Shown here: positions 17,904 through 26,164 of the stretch, piece after piece
How the letters are laid out: each line of letters opens with the position of its first letter
Position numbering within the stretch: the stretch's first letter is position 1
Assembly: GCA_964534175.1 (NCBI GenBank)
Contig: CAZHNS010000016.1
Span: 1 to 52,337 of the forward strand
Direction of reading: 5' to 3'
DNA from: JAFGHJ01 sp964534175
Lineage (GTDB): Bacteria > Hydrothermota > UBA3072
DNA: 52,337 nucleotides
The notes under the pieces: generated by a model
What the model saw: only the letters and a program-made list of their open reading frames with translations
Database searches by the model: none
Told to the model about the DNA's origin: nothing
Program-made: the position numbers and the translations under genes

Positions 17904-18646
17904 TGGCTTTTCATGTAATAATTCTCGCCGGCGGAATTGGCAAGAGGATGAAATCAAAAAAAGTAAAAGTTCTCCACGACGTAATGGGAAGACCTATGAT
18001 AATGTGGGTAATTGACCTGGCTAAAAGCATCCCTTCAAAATCTATAGTTCTTGTTTACGGTAAAAAGGGAAAAGAATTAAAAGATAAATTTCCCGGGTTA
18101 AAATACGCATTCCAGGAAGAACCAAATGGAACAGGAGCAGCGGTAGAAATCGCACTTCATGAAATCAAAGATAACGAAGGAAATGTAATTGTCCTTTCAG
18201 GAGATACGCCTCTTCTAAGTAAAGAATCTTTAGAAAAATTAATAAACTATCATGAAAAAAACGCATTAAACGTAACGATTATGACTTTCTGTCCGATAAA
18301 TCCTACAGGTTACGGCCGAATAATAAGAAAAGAAAACGAAATAATCGAAATCGTAGAAGAAAGAGATGCAAGCCCCACACAGAAGAAGATTAAAGAAGTA
18401 AATGGGGGTATTTACGTATTTTCAATAAAACATCTTAGAAATGCCCTAAAAAAGATAACTCCGGAAAACGCTCAGGGCGAATATTATCTTACAGATGTAA
18501 TTGCAATTATAAGAAATGCCGGAGGCAAAGTTAGCGGAGTAATAACGGAAAACCCAGTGGAACTAAAAGGGGTAAACACCAGAAAGGATCTCTCCGAAAT
18601 AAATAATTTCTTAAGAAAAGAAAAATCCCTCGAGAGGCAACAATAA
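17903..18646 (+). CDS. GlmU-like nucleotidyltransferase (pyrophosphorylase domain only)
   Basis: The 247 residues cover just the Rossmann-like nucleotidyltransferase of GlmU: LAGGIGKRMKSKKVKVLHDVMGRPM at the N-terminus, EEPNGTGAAVEIAL, VLSGDTPLL with the metal Asp, GYGRIIR, EVNGGIYVF and GEYYLTDV. It would couple a sugar-1-phosphate, most likely GlcNAc-1-P, to UDP. The left-handed beta-helix acetyltransferase half of bacterial GlmU (~450 residues) is missing, and no acetyltransferase gene is adjacent. It starts one base inside lon's stop codon. A specialised nucleotidyltransferase cannot be excluded. Confidence 0.86.
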   Translation: MAFHVIILAGGIGKRMKSKKVKVLHDVMGRPMIMWVIDLAKSIPSKSIVLVYGKKGKELKDKFPGLKYAFQEEPNGTGAAVEIALHEIKDNEGNVIVLSGDTPLLSKESLEKLINYHEKNALNVTIMTFCPINPTGYGRIIRKENEIIEIVEERDASPTQKKIKEVNGGIYVFSIKHLRNALKKITPENAQGEYYLTDVIAIIRNAGGKVSGVITENPVELKGVNTRKDLSEINNFLRKEKSLERQQ

Positions 18647-18649
18647 AGA

Positions 18650-19099
18650 GTGGCACGTAAAAAGAAAACTCCAAATAAAAAGAAATTTCCTGTTCTTTCT
18701 GTAATTTTGATATTAACCGCGGGAGTTTATATTTTTTCCTTTGGTTATAAAATTACAAATCCGGTACAGTATAAAAAAATAAAAATCGAAGTGTTGAATG
18801 GATGCGGGGTCCAGGACCTTGCCCGAGTTACGACCGATTACTTAAGAAAAAAAGGATTTGACGTAATAAACTACGCTAATGCTGCAGAAGAACAAAAAAG
18901 AACGGTAGTAATAGACCGCCTATCACCTGAAAAAAGATGGGCAAAAATTGTTGCAGATGCCCTTGAAGTTAAATTAACTTCCGCAATAATAGACTCGAGC
19001 CTATGTGTTCATGTACTGGTTCTTCTGGGGAAAGATTATGATGAAGTCATGCCAAAAAGGATCTTAATTGAGAGGAGGCTTATTGAAAACCTGCAATAA
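18650..19099 (+). CDS. LytR C-terminal-domain membrane protein
   Basis: The 149 residues start at GTG. A lysine-rich cytoplasmic tail is followed by one transmembrane segment (about 16-36, FPVLSVILILTAGVYIFSFG). The rest is the LytR_C domain (about 46-130): IEVLNGCGVQDLARVTTDYLRKKGFDV, then ERTVVID-type strand and VADALEV. This domain is found at the C-terminus of LCP cell-wall ligases and alone in many bacteria; a role at the cell envelope is plausible. Three bases after the GlmU-like gene, it overlaps rsfS by 17 bp. Confidence 0.8.
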   Translation: MARKKKTPNKKKFPVLSVILILTAGVYIFSFGYKITNPVQYKKIKIEVLNGCGVQDLARVTTDYLRKKGFDVINYANAAEEQKRTVVIDRLSPEKRWAKIVADALEVKLTSAIIDSSLCVHVLVLLGKDYDEVMPKRILIERRLIENLQ

Positions 19100-19436
19100 T
19101 TTAATTGAAATAGTCATAGAAACAATCAAAGAGAAAAAATGCCGCAATTTGGTTAAATTAGAGGTTGGAGAAGTTACTGATTTAACAGAATCATTTATAC
19201 TTTGCACCTCTAACTCTGACATTCAATCAAGGGCGGTAGTAGACGCAATTTCAGAGGAACTAAAAAAGAAAGATAAATACGTGCACAGTATAGAAGGTTA
19301 TGAAATGGCCAAGTGGATTTTGATGGATTATGTTGACTTTGTTATACATGTTTTTCAAGGGGAGCAGCGTTCGTATTATAATCTCGAACGTTTATGGGGA
19401 GATGTAAAAAGAGAGGATTTTGAAGATGAGGACTGA
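19083..19436 (+). CDS. rsfS: Ribosomal silencing factor RsfS
   Basis: RsfS binds ribosomal protein L14 and blocks subunit joining in starvation. The ~117 residues carry the family core: LVKLEVGEVTDLTESFILCTSNSDIQ, a helix, GYEMAKWILMDYVDFVIHVFQGEQRSYYNLERLWGD. The TTG at 19083 is preferred because AGGAGG (19073-19078) lies four bases upstream; an earlier in-frame TTG at 19068 would leave the ribosome site inside the gene. It overlaps argS by 11 bp. RsfS next to GlmU/LytR-type genes is a common arrangement (iojap cluster). Confidence 0.93.
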   Translation: MKTCNNLIEIVIETIKEKKCRNLVKLEVGEVTDLTESFILCTSNSDIQSRAVVDAISEELKKKDKYVHSIEGYEMAKWILMDYVDFVIHVFQGEQRSYYNLERLWGDVKREDFEDED

Positions 19437-21006
19437 AATTAGAAGAATTGTCAAAGAAACAATCAAAAAACTATTCGACGAAGAAGTAACCTTCGATATT
19501 CAACATCCACCAGATGTAAAAATGGGCGACTATAGCGCAAATGCGCCTTTTCTTCTGGCCAAAAAATTAAAGAAAAGCCCAAAAGATATAGCAGAACAAC
19601 TTCTGAATGAAATAAAATCGGATATAATAGAATCAGCATCGCAAATTAAAGGTTTTATAAACTTTAGAATAAAAAAGGAATCCTGGTTGGAAGAATTAAC
19701 CAAGTCAATTGCTCCTGATTATGGTGATGGAGATCTGGGGGAAGGGGAAAAAGTCTTGATTGAATTTGTTTCAGCTAATCCGACCGGACCCTTAACTGTC
19801 GCCCACGCCAGAAGCGCCGCTTATGGAGATTCCTTAGCAAGACTTCTAGAATCACAGGGTTTTATCGTCGACCGTGAATACTATATTAACGATAGTGGAA
19901 ACCAGATTAAGAATCTGGGCGATTCAGTACGACTTGCAATCGAAAAATTAAAAGGAAAAGAAGTAAAGTATCCTCCAAACACATACCGGGGAGAGTATAT
20001 AGAACAAATCGCAAAAGAGGTTATGAACAAAAAGATTGATGACTACGGAGAATATGCCGGAGACCGTATTCTTAAAACAATTAACAAAACTCTTCAAAGA
20101 TTACGTATTGATTTTGACGAATGGGTGAGAGAATCAAAAATAATAGAGGAAGGCAAAGTCGACGCAATAATTTCAGACCTAAAAAAATTAAAACCTAATC
20201 CTCTTAAAGAAAAAGAAGGAGCCTTGTGGTTTACTCCGGGAAACAGAGAAAGAGTGTTTAAGAGAACTGACGGCAGCTGGACTTACATAGTTCCAGATAT
20301 AGCTTATCATCGATTTAAGTTCGAACGAGGCTACGATCTACTGATCGATCTTCTCGGACCTGACCATCAGGACCATGTCCCTGAACTCAAAAAAAGCCTC
20401 AGCCTTCTTGGATATCCTGAAGAAAAACTTGAAGTAAAGATCATCCAGTGGGTAACATTGAAAAGAGGGAATGAAACCGTAAAAATGTCGAAAAGGCAGG
20501 GTTCCTATATAACAATAGACGAGTTAATAGACGAAGTAGGAGTTGATGCTGCGAGATTTTTCTATCTCCTCAGAAAATCTTCCGTTCCTATGGATTTCGA
20601 TTTAGAACTTGCCAAAGAAGAATCCGAAAGAAACCCCGTTTATTACGTGCAGTATGGACATGCCCGGATTTCCTCCCTGCTTGAACTTGCGCAAAAGAAG
20701 GGCTATACCATAAACTCAGACGAAAATTTGACAAAACTTAACAAAAAAGAAGAATGGAATTTAATAAAAAAGCTACCCGAATTTACCGAGACCTTAGAAG
20801 ACGCTGCAAGAATAAGAGAATCTCATCTTATAACTCATTACTTGCTTGATATTTCCAAGCTCTATCACAACTTCTATCAAAACGTAAGAATTCTAGACGG
20901 AGAAAAAGATTTAATACCTCCCAGACTTTTACTCTCCAACGCAGTAAGAAATGTAATAAAAAAAGGCTTGAAATTACTGGGCGTTACGGCCCCGGAAAGA
21001 ATGTAA
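19426..21006 (+). CDS. argS: Arginine--tRNA ligase
   Basis: This class I synthetase of ~526 residues has an N-terminal Add-1 domain (about 1-85), a catalytic Rossmann fold, KMSKRQG (about 361-367), and a DALR anticodon-binding C-terminal domain. The HIGH-equivalent region reads ANPTGPLTVAHARSAAYGD: the first His of the usual HVGH is Thr and the Gly is Ala, leaving only the second His. Rest of the active site (INDSGNQIKNLGDSV, the ArgRS N-D-x-G-N-Q motif) is intact. ATG 19426 is chosen, with GAGAGGA eight bases upstream, over the TTG at 19420. It shares one base with the M50 protease start. Confidence 0.96.
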   Translation: MRTEIRRIVKETIKKLFDEEVTFDIQHPPDVKMGDYSANAPFLLAKKLKKSPKDIAEQLLNEIKSDIIESASQIKGFINFRIKKESWLEELTKSIAPDYGDGDLGEGEKVLIEFVSANPTGPLTVAHARSAAYGDSLARLLESQGFIVDREYYINDSGNQIKNLGDSVRLAIEKLKGKEVKYPPNTYRGEYIEQIAKEVMNKKIDDYGEYAGDRILKTINKTLQRLRIDFDEWVRESKIIEEGKVDAIISDLKKLKPNPLKEKEGALWFTPGNRERVFKRTDGSWTYIVPDIAYHRFKFERGYDLLIDLLGPDHQDHVPELKKSLSLLGYPEEKLEVKIIQWVTLKRGNETVKMSKRQGSYITIDELIDEVGVDAARFFYLLRKSSVPMDFDLELAKEESERNPVYYVQYGHARISSLLELAQKKGYTINSDENLTKLNKKEEWNLIKKLPEFTETLEDAARIRESHLITHYLLDISKLYHNFYQNVRILDGEKDLIPPRLLLSNAVRNVIKKGLKLLGVTAPERM

Positions 21007-22055
21007 TGGAGAGTTTAATCTCTTCAATAGAAAACTTCTTAAAAGAAGTAATGAATATAAAATGTTCCAAAATGGAACATTTCTACCTTGTCTGGGAAGG
21101 AACTTTTAAAATACCGGAAAAAGATGCATTATCCTATATAAAAGAAAAGTCCGACGGGCTAAATCTCACCGTAGCTTTTAAAAATAAGAAAGAAGGGATC
21201 GCTGTTGCCTTCAGACCAAAACTGGAAATAAGAGAGTCAAAAAAATGGGTAAATTTTTTACTCTTAGGAATTACCTTCCTGACAACCCTGGCAGCAGGGA
21301 CCATACAGCAGGGAATTAATCCATTTATTCCCATAACAAATCTTATTCAGGGTTTACCCTTTTCTCTATCGATAATGATAATACTCGGCAGTCATGAACT
21401 CGGGCATTACTTTATGGCAAAAAAGAATAAAGTTGATACAACTCTCCCCTATTTTATTCCCGGACCGACTATCATAGGGACTTTCGGAGCCGTAATTAAA
21501 ATGAAATCTCCAATCAGAGATAAGAACTCGCTAATCGAAATAGGAGCTAGCGGTCCTATAGTTGGATTCATTTTTGCTACAATCGCTATATTGATCGGAC
21601 TCTCACTTTCTACAGTCGTAAGTGTTTCAGGAGAAGAGGGAATAATACTCGGAAATTCGCTCCTGATTAAATTTCTTACAAATTTATACTTTTCCGATTT
21701 ACCAGGGGGAAAAGACGTTCTTTTTCATCCAATTGCCTTTGCGGTATGGCTCGGCTACCTTGTAACAGCAATAAATCTTTTACCGGTTGGACAACTTGAC
21801 GGCGGACATATTGTATACGCACTGGTAGGAGAAAAACATAGAATAATAGGTTATTTCATGTTCGCTATCGTCATTTTACTCATACCATTATGGCCAGGAT
21901 GGGCAATATGGGCTATTCTTTTTCTAGTTATTAGATTTAAACATCCTCCGCCACTCGATAGAGTATCACCAATTTCCAGAAGAAATAAAATAATCGGTAT
22001 AATCTCTCTTTTAATATTCATCTTAACCTTCATGCCGGCGCCATTTCAGCTATGA
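21006..22055 (+). CDS. Site-2-type M50 membrane metalloprotease
   Basis: This intramembrane zinc protease has 349 residues. HELGH at 130-134 gives the two zinc His and catalytic Glu; the third ligand lies in LPVGQLDGGH (about 257-266). At least six hydrophobic segments are visible (about 82-100, 120-134, 178-202, 240-262, 277-305, 325-345), and the first 75 residues are a soluble cytoplasmic domain. It resembles the YdiL/SREBP-type peptidases that also occur in plants (EGY-like) and lacks a PDZ domain. Substrates are unknown. It overlaps argS by one base and the next gene by four (ATGA). Confidence 0.9.
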   Translation: MESLISSIENFLKEVMNIKCSKMEHFYLVWEGTFKIPEKDALSYIKEKSDGLNLTVAFKNKKEGIAVAFRPKLEIRESKKWVNFLLLGITFLTTLAAGTIQQGINPFIPITNLIQGLPFSLSIMIILGSHELGHYFMAKKNKVDTTLPYFIPGPTIIGTFGAVIKMKSPIRDKNSLIEIGASGPIVGFIFATIAILIGLSLSTVVSVSGEEGIILGNSLLIKFLTNLYFSDLPGGKDVLFHPIAFAVWLGYLVTAINLLPVGQLDGGHIVYALVGEKHRIIGYFMFAIVILLIPLWPGWAIWAILFLVIRFKHPPPLDRVSPISRRNKIIGIISLLIFILTFMPAPFQL

Positions 22056-23080
22056 TAAATAAAAAAAAAACAGAAATATTTCTCTTTCCTACAGATACAG
22101 TCCCGGGTATCGGTTGTTTTCTTTCTCACGATTGCGTTACGAATTTAAGAAAAATAAAGAAACGTCCTACCGAGAAACCTTTCCCTTTACTTCTTTCCGA
22201 TGAAAAAGAAATTAAAAATTTGGTTGAAGAAATACCCCCCATCTATGAGAAACTTAAAGGTTTACTACCCGGAGGCATAACACTAATCTTTAAAGGCAAA
22301 AAGAGCTTACCCGAAGGAGTTCTATCAGCAGAAGGTAAAGTCGGAATCAGAATACCAAATCACAAAGAATTAAGAGATTTTATAAGAGAGGACAAAAGAC
22401 CTCTAATAGCTACAAGCGCTAATATTTCCGGAGCGGCTACACCAAAAAATTTAAAAGAAGTCGATCTTTCGGTAGATATAATTATAAAAGGTAAGTCCGG
22501 TTCCGGGAAACCATCTACAGTGTTAGATATATCAAATAATTCTCTAATCCTTAGACGTAAAGGCGCAATATCCATAATGGAAATTGAAAATACAACCGGA
22601 GAAGAAGTGAAACTTGGCAAAAATATCGATTTTAACGTATTGTTTGTTTGTACAGCAAATTTGTGCAGAAGCCCAATGGCAGAGATTCATCTCCAGAATT
22701 TGACTGGAAATCTGAACAGAGTAAATATCATCTCAGCAGGCACCTGCGCAATGACCGGTATGGGAATGTATGAAAAGTCAAAAAAAATACTTAAGGCAAA
22801 CAATCTCAAGACAGAACACAATTCTATGCAATTGACTAAACCTTTAATAAAATGGGCGGATTTGATACTTGTTATGGAAAAAATGCATAAAAATTACATA
22901 AAGTCCATCTCACCTGAAAACAAAAATAAGATTGCATTCTTCGGCAACTTTAAATCCGATAAAAAAGAACACACAATTGATGATCCTGCAGGGAAAGATA
23001 CTAAAGCTTGCAAAAAAACTTTCGAATTAATAAAAAAAGCCAACAAACGATTAGAAAGTTATCTGAGAAATAAATTTTAA
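22052..23080 (+). CDS. Sua5/YrdC threonylcarbamoyl-AMP synthase fused to a low-MW phosphatase
   Basis: The 342-residue protein has two domains. Residues ~5-185 are Sua5/YrdC: TDTVPGIGC, KKRPTEKPFPLLL, LLPGGITLIF, RIPNH, TSANISG and PSTVLDI, all expected for making threonylcarbamoyl-AMP for tRNA t6A. Residues ~193-340 are a low-molecular-weight protein-tyrosine/arginine phosphatase: VLFVCTANLCRSPMAE with Cys200 and Arg206 of the C-x5-R loop, SAGTC, and the general-acid DDPAGKD near 310. In Bacillus the separate genes ywlC and ywlE lie next to each other; here they are one protein. It ends the gene run and is followed by a terminator. Confidence 0.92.
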   Translation: MINKKKTEIFLFPTDTVPGIGCFLSHDCVTNLRKIKKRPTEKPFPLLLSDEKEIKNLVEEIPPIYEKLKGLLPGGITLIFKGKKSLPEGVLSAEGKVGIRIPNHKELRDFIREDKRPLIATSANISGAATPKNLKEVDLSVDIIIKGKSGSGKPSTVLDISNNSLILRRKGAISIMEIENTTGEEVKLGKNIDFNVLFVCTANLCRSPMAEIHLQNLTGNLNRVNIISAGTCAMTGMGMYEKSKKILKANNLKTEHNSMQLTKPLIKWADLILVMEKMHKNYIKSISPENKNKIAFFGNFKSDKKEHTIDDPAGKDTKACKKTFELIKKANKRLESYLRNKF

Positions 23081-23096
23081 CTTTACGCGAAAAATT

Positions 23097-23122
23097 AAGG
23101 GGTAAGCTCTCACTTACCCCTT
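23097..23122. terminator. Bidirectional terminator between convergent genes
   Basis: AAGGGGTAAG (23097-23106) pairs perfectly with CTTACCCCTT (23113-23122) over a six-base loop. T-rich sequence follows on the plus strand (TTTCATTT) and on the minus strand (TTAATTTTT), so it can serve both the Sua5 fusion and the TPR gene. Confidence 0.88.
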
Positions 23123-23157
23123 TCATTTAACGCCTTTTAATTCCTAAAACATATTAC

Positions 23158-24207
23158 TTATTTTTTCACGCATTCTTCGTACTTCTTCGACCAAATCTCG
23201 GATTCTTTCATCTTATTTAATTTGTAACTTGAGAAGGCAATTATAGAATACGAATCACAATTATTTGCGCCCTTATCTATAGCTTCCTTTATAACAGCTA
23301 CAGCATTCTTATGATCTCCCTTCTTTTGATATATCTGTCCCATAAGATTATAAACATTTGTAAGTATCTTAGGTTCCGCATCCTCGAGCTCTAAAACTTC
23401 TTTTCCATAGCTTATTGCTTTATCGTAATCCTTGGCTTCGTAATGCGCAACCATAAGATTATAAAGAATTGTTGGATTTTTACCTAAAATCGATAAAGCC
23501 TTCTCCAGCGATTTAATAGCTTCTGCAAACGCCTTGTCCACCAAATGCGCCTGCCCAATCAATTCGTAAACTTCGATTTTTGTTGAATCTATTTTTAAAA
23601 CCTTATTAAAGTTCTCAAGCGCCTTCTGCGTTTCCCTCTTCGTAAGATAATGATGCCCCAAGGTCATATAAGCCTCGATATTTTTTGTGTTGAGTTCGAT
23701 TGCTTTCTTAAGGAAATTCACACCTTCTTCTATTTTACCCGATTTAAACATCATACTTGCCAACAGGTTGCAACTCTGGGATACTTTTGTGGAATCTTCT
23801 ACCTCAAGAGATTTCTTGGCTAAATTAATCCCCTTCTCAGGCTCATCTTTAAAATATTCCACTGCACCATTATAATATATCTGCCATTTTAGATATCTCG
23901 TGTTCAACAAATCCGCGTAAGACTTAATTTTACCCTCTGCCCCTTTCTTATCCATCTCGATTGCTTTATCAAGATAATCGACAGCCTCCTTATAATCCTT
24001 TTTCATATAGTAAGATGCAGACAATGAAACTAAAGGACCGTAACTATCAGGATATTTTTCCTGAGCTTCTTTAAATTGTTCAATAGCTCTATCAAACCTT
24101 CCTTGCTGCAAGTGAATATTCCCGCCTGTCTCTTCAGCTGATTTACAACCATGGAAACCAACTCCTAAAATAATAACTAAAGATGCAAAAAACAAAAACT
24201 TTTTCAT
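23158..24207 (-). CDS. TPR-repeat protein, copy A
   Basis: The 349-residue protein begins with a hydrophobic export signal (MKKFLFFASLVIILGVGFHGC), possibly a lipoprotein signal with an atypical lipobox. It contains seven or eight TPR units, for example ENFNKVLKIDSTKIEVYELIGQAHL and NAVAVIKEAIDKGANNCDSYSIIAF, so it should bind other proteins at the envelope. A ribosome site AGGGGGA precedes the ATG. Its C-terminal ~285 residues and the coding DNA appear identical to copy B (24328-25368), while the first ~60 residues differ clearly. It has its own promoter. Confidence 0.88.
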   Translation of the reverse strand: MKKFLFFASLVIILGVGFHGCKSAEETGGNIHLQQGRFDRAIEQFKEAQEKYPDSYGPLVSLSASYYMKKDYKEAVDYLDKAIEMDKKGAEGKIKSYADLLNTRYLKWQIYYNGAVEYFKDEPEKGINLAKKSLEVEDSTKVSQSCNLLASMMFKSGKIEEGVNFLKKAIELNTKNIEAYMTLGHHYLTKRETQKALENFNKVLKIDSTKIEVYELIGQAHLVDKAFAEAIKSLEKALSILGKNPTILYNLMVAHYEAKDYDKAISYGKEVLELEDAEPKILTNVYNLMGQIYQKKGDHKNAVAVIKEAIDKGANNCDSYSIIAFSSYKLNKMKESEIWSKKYEECVKK

Positions 24208-24250
24208 ATTTCCCCCTTTTGTGGTTCTTTATATATTTTTGCGTACGATA

Positions 24251-24278
24251 TTTATATATTTTTTACGCGATATGTCAA
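24251..24278 (-). promoter_or_regulatory. Promoter of TPR copy A
   Basis: On the minus strand TTGACA (24273-24278), a 16-base spacer and TATAAA (24251-24256) precede the ATG at 24207 by about 45 bases. Confidence 0.7.
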
Positions 24279-24327
24279 CCCTAAACTTATACTTCCAAAA
24301 AGCTTAAAATTAGCTCTTACATATTAC

Positions 24328-25368
24328 TTATTTTTTCACGCATTCTTCGTACTTCTTCGACCAAATCTCGGATTCTTTCATCTTATTTAATTTGTAACTT
24401 GAGAAGGCAATTATAGAATACGAATCACAATTATTTGCGCCCTTATCTATAGCTTCCTTTATAACAGCTACAGCATTCTTATGATCTCCCTTCTTTTGAT
24501 ATATCTGTCCCATAAGATTATAAACATTTGTAAGTATCTTAGGTTCCGCATCCTCGAGCTCTAAAACTTCTTTTCCATAGCTTATTGCTTTATCGTAATC
24601 CTTGGCTTCGTAATGCGCAACCATAAGATTATAAAGAATTGTTGGATTTTTACCTAAAATCGATAAAGCCTTCTCCAGCGATTTAATAGCTTCTGCAAAC
24701 GCCTTGTCCACCAAATGCGCCTGCCCAATCAATTCGTAAACTTCGATTTTTGTTGAATCTATTTTTAAAACCTTATTAAAGTTCTCAAGCGCCTTCTGCG
24801 TTTCCCTCTTCGTAAGATAATGATGCCCCAAGGTCATATAAGCCTCGATATTTTTTGTGTTGAGTTCGATTGCTTTCTTAAGGAAATTCACACCTTCTTC
24901 TATTTTACCCGATTTAAACATCATACTTGCCAACAGGTTGCAACTCTGGGATACTTTTGTGGAATCTTCTACCTCAAGAGATTTCTTGGCTAAATTAATC
25001 CCCTTCTCAGGCTCATCTTTAAAATATTCCACTGCACCATTATAATATATCTGCCATTTTAGATATCTCGTGTTCAACAAATCCGCGTAAGACTTAATTT
25101 TACCCTCTGCCCCTTTCTTATCCATCTCGATTGCTTTATCAAGATAATCGACAGCCTCCTTATAATCCTTTTTCATATAGTAAGCCGCAGATAGCGCTAC
25201 AAGAGGTACGATATCATTTGGCTTTTCTAACATAACCTCTCTATACAGTTCAATTGCCCTATCAGTTCTACCTTCCTGCAAGTGAATATTACCACCTGTA
25301 ATTTTCTCGTGGCCGCAAGTTGCGCCAATAATAAGAAAAATAATAACAATCAAACAAAAACCTCTCAT
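24328..25368 (-). CDS. TPR-repeat protein, copy B
   Basis: This 346-residue paralogue of copy A has a similar export signal (MRGFCLIVIIFLIIGATC) and the same TPR array. Residues from about 63 to the end match copy A exactly in protein and, by line-by-line reading, in DNA; the signal peptide and first TPR (TGGNIHLQEGRTDRAIELYREVML versus TGGNIHLQQGRFDRAIEQFKEAQE) are only about half conserved. AGGGAGGG lies eight bases upstream of the ATG. The abrupt change at about 25184/24014 points to gene conversion or a recent partial duplication. Function: envelope protein-protein interaction, otherwise unknown. Confidence 0.88.
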   Translation of the reverse strand: MRGFCLIVIIFLIIGATCGHEKITGGNIHLQEGRTDRAIELYREVMLEKPNDIVPLVALSAAYYMKKDYKEAVDYLDKAIEMDKKGAEGKIKSYADLLNTRYLKWQIYYNGAVEYFKDEPEKGINLAKKSLEVEDSTKVSQSCNLLASMMFKSGKIEEGVNFLKKAIELNTKNIEAYMTLGHHYLTKRETQKALENFNKVLKIDSTKIEVYELIGQAHLVDKAFAEAIKSLEKALSILGKNPTILYNLMVAHYEAKDYDKAISYGKEVLELEDAEPKILTNVYNLMGQIYQKKGDHKNAVAVIKEAIDKGANNCDSYSIIAFSSYKLNKMKESEIWSKKYEECVKK

Positions 25369-25412
25369 AATCCCTCCCTAAATTGTTTTTTGAAAGCGTT
25401 TAGTATAAATTA

Positions 25413-25440
25413 TTTATATATTTCTAGGTTTAAATGTCAA
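25413..25440 (-). promoter_or_regulatory. Promoter of TPR copy B
   Basis: TTGACA (25435-25440) and TATAAA (25413-25418) on the minus strand are separated by 16 bases, the same arrangement and similar distance to the gene as copy A. Confidence 0.7.
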
Positions 25441-25503
25441 TCTTTACCCTACTTCCGCCACGAAAACACAATACAGGATTAGAAGCAGTGCATGTCAGAA
25501 ATT

Positions 25504-25610
25504 CAAGGATTAAGGATCAAGCGTTAAGTATTTTTCCTTAATCCTTGCTCAACTTCTAAGCTTTTCATCTAATCCTTAATCCTCGCTCGACTTCCCGCTT
25601 TTAACCTAAT
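25504..25610. repeat. Inverted and tandem repeat in the gap upstream of TPR copy B
   Basis: CAAGGATTAAGG (25504-25515) pairs perfectly with CCTTAATCCTTG (25536-25547). The second arm begins a unit CCTTAATCCTTGCTCAACTT (25536 onward) that is repeated imperfectly from 25574 (CCTTAATCCTCGCTCGACTT), about 38 bp per unit. Confidence 0.65.
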
Positions 25611-25612
25611 AC

Positions 25613-25654
25613 CAATAAAAAAACCTCTCCTCCTGCCAGAAGCAAGAGAAGAGG
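25613..25654 (-). terminator. Rho-independent terminator, minus strand
   Basis: Read on the minus strand, CCTCTTCTC (25646-25654) pairs with GAGGAGAGG (25624-25632), nine pairs with one G-U, and runs into seven T. It could end the rho-rpmE transcript or a small RNA made from the 25.65-25.8 kb segment; it lies ~245 bp upstream of TPR copy B. Confidence 0.7.
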
Positions 25655-25703
25655 CCGGAAACAAGGAGGTATTAAGAACTAAGATTACTTCAATAAAGTA
25701 GAA

Positions 25704-25769
25704 CAGGGGAGGATAAGGGGGGGCATTTATAAGAACTTTAAAAAATTGTCTTATTTAATTCCTCCCCTG
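25704..25769. other. GC-rich hairpin region in an AT-rich gap
   Basis: CAGGGGAGGA (25704-25713) pairs perfectly with TCCTCCCCTG (25760-25769), and the adjacent ATAAG/CTTAT segments extend the stem after a bulge. A GGGGGGG run lies in the loop. The rest of 25770-26164 contains no gene that I can support. Confidence 0.5.
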
Positions 25770-26164
25770 CATAAAAAAAAGAAAGGGAATCCTCAAGGAA
25801 GATCACCAATAACTGCCAAACTGCAAATTTTTAATTTTAAAAGAACAAAGATAATAAAAATGTGCATTTAAAAGAGCTATTAAAGTTATATGCAAATATC
25901 ATTCCAGAATATAAGTTGTTAATAGACAAAAACTTAATTTTCTGGATTTTTGCATTTTGCGTATAGATTTCGCACGGGTGTAAAAATAAGATTACTTTTA
26001 CATAAGAATCACGCAAAACACTAAATACATGGAATTTTTATTGTGTTTTTTGACTCGAATTCGAAACTATAGACCACACAACTAGCACAAACACGCAGCC
26101 TTATATCTCTTCTGCAGTGAAGACCCAAATATTGCAACTATATTTAACTATTGGGAAAAGTTGT

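Noticed and set aside
23687..23875. Identical 62-codon plus-strand frames in both TPR copies (also 24857-25045)
   Set aside because: They are antisense to the TPR genes and identical only because the block is duplicated.
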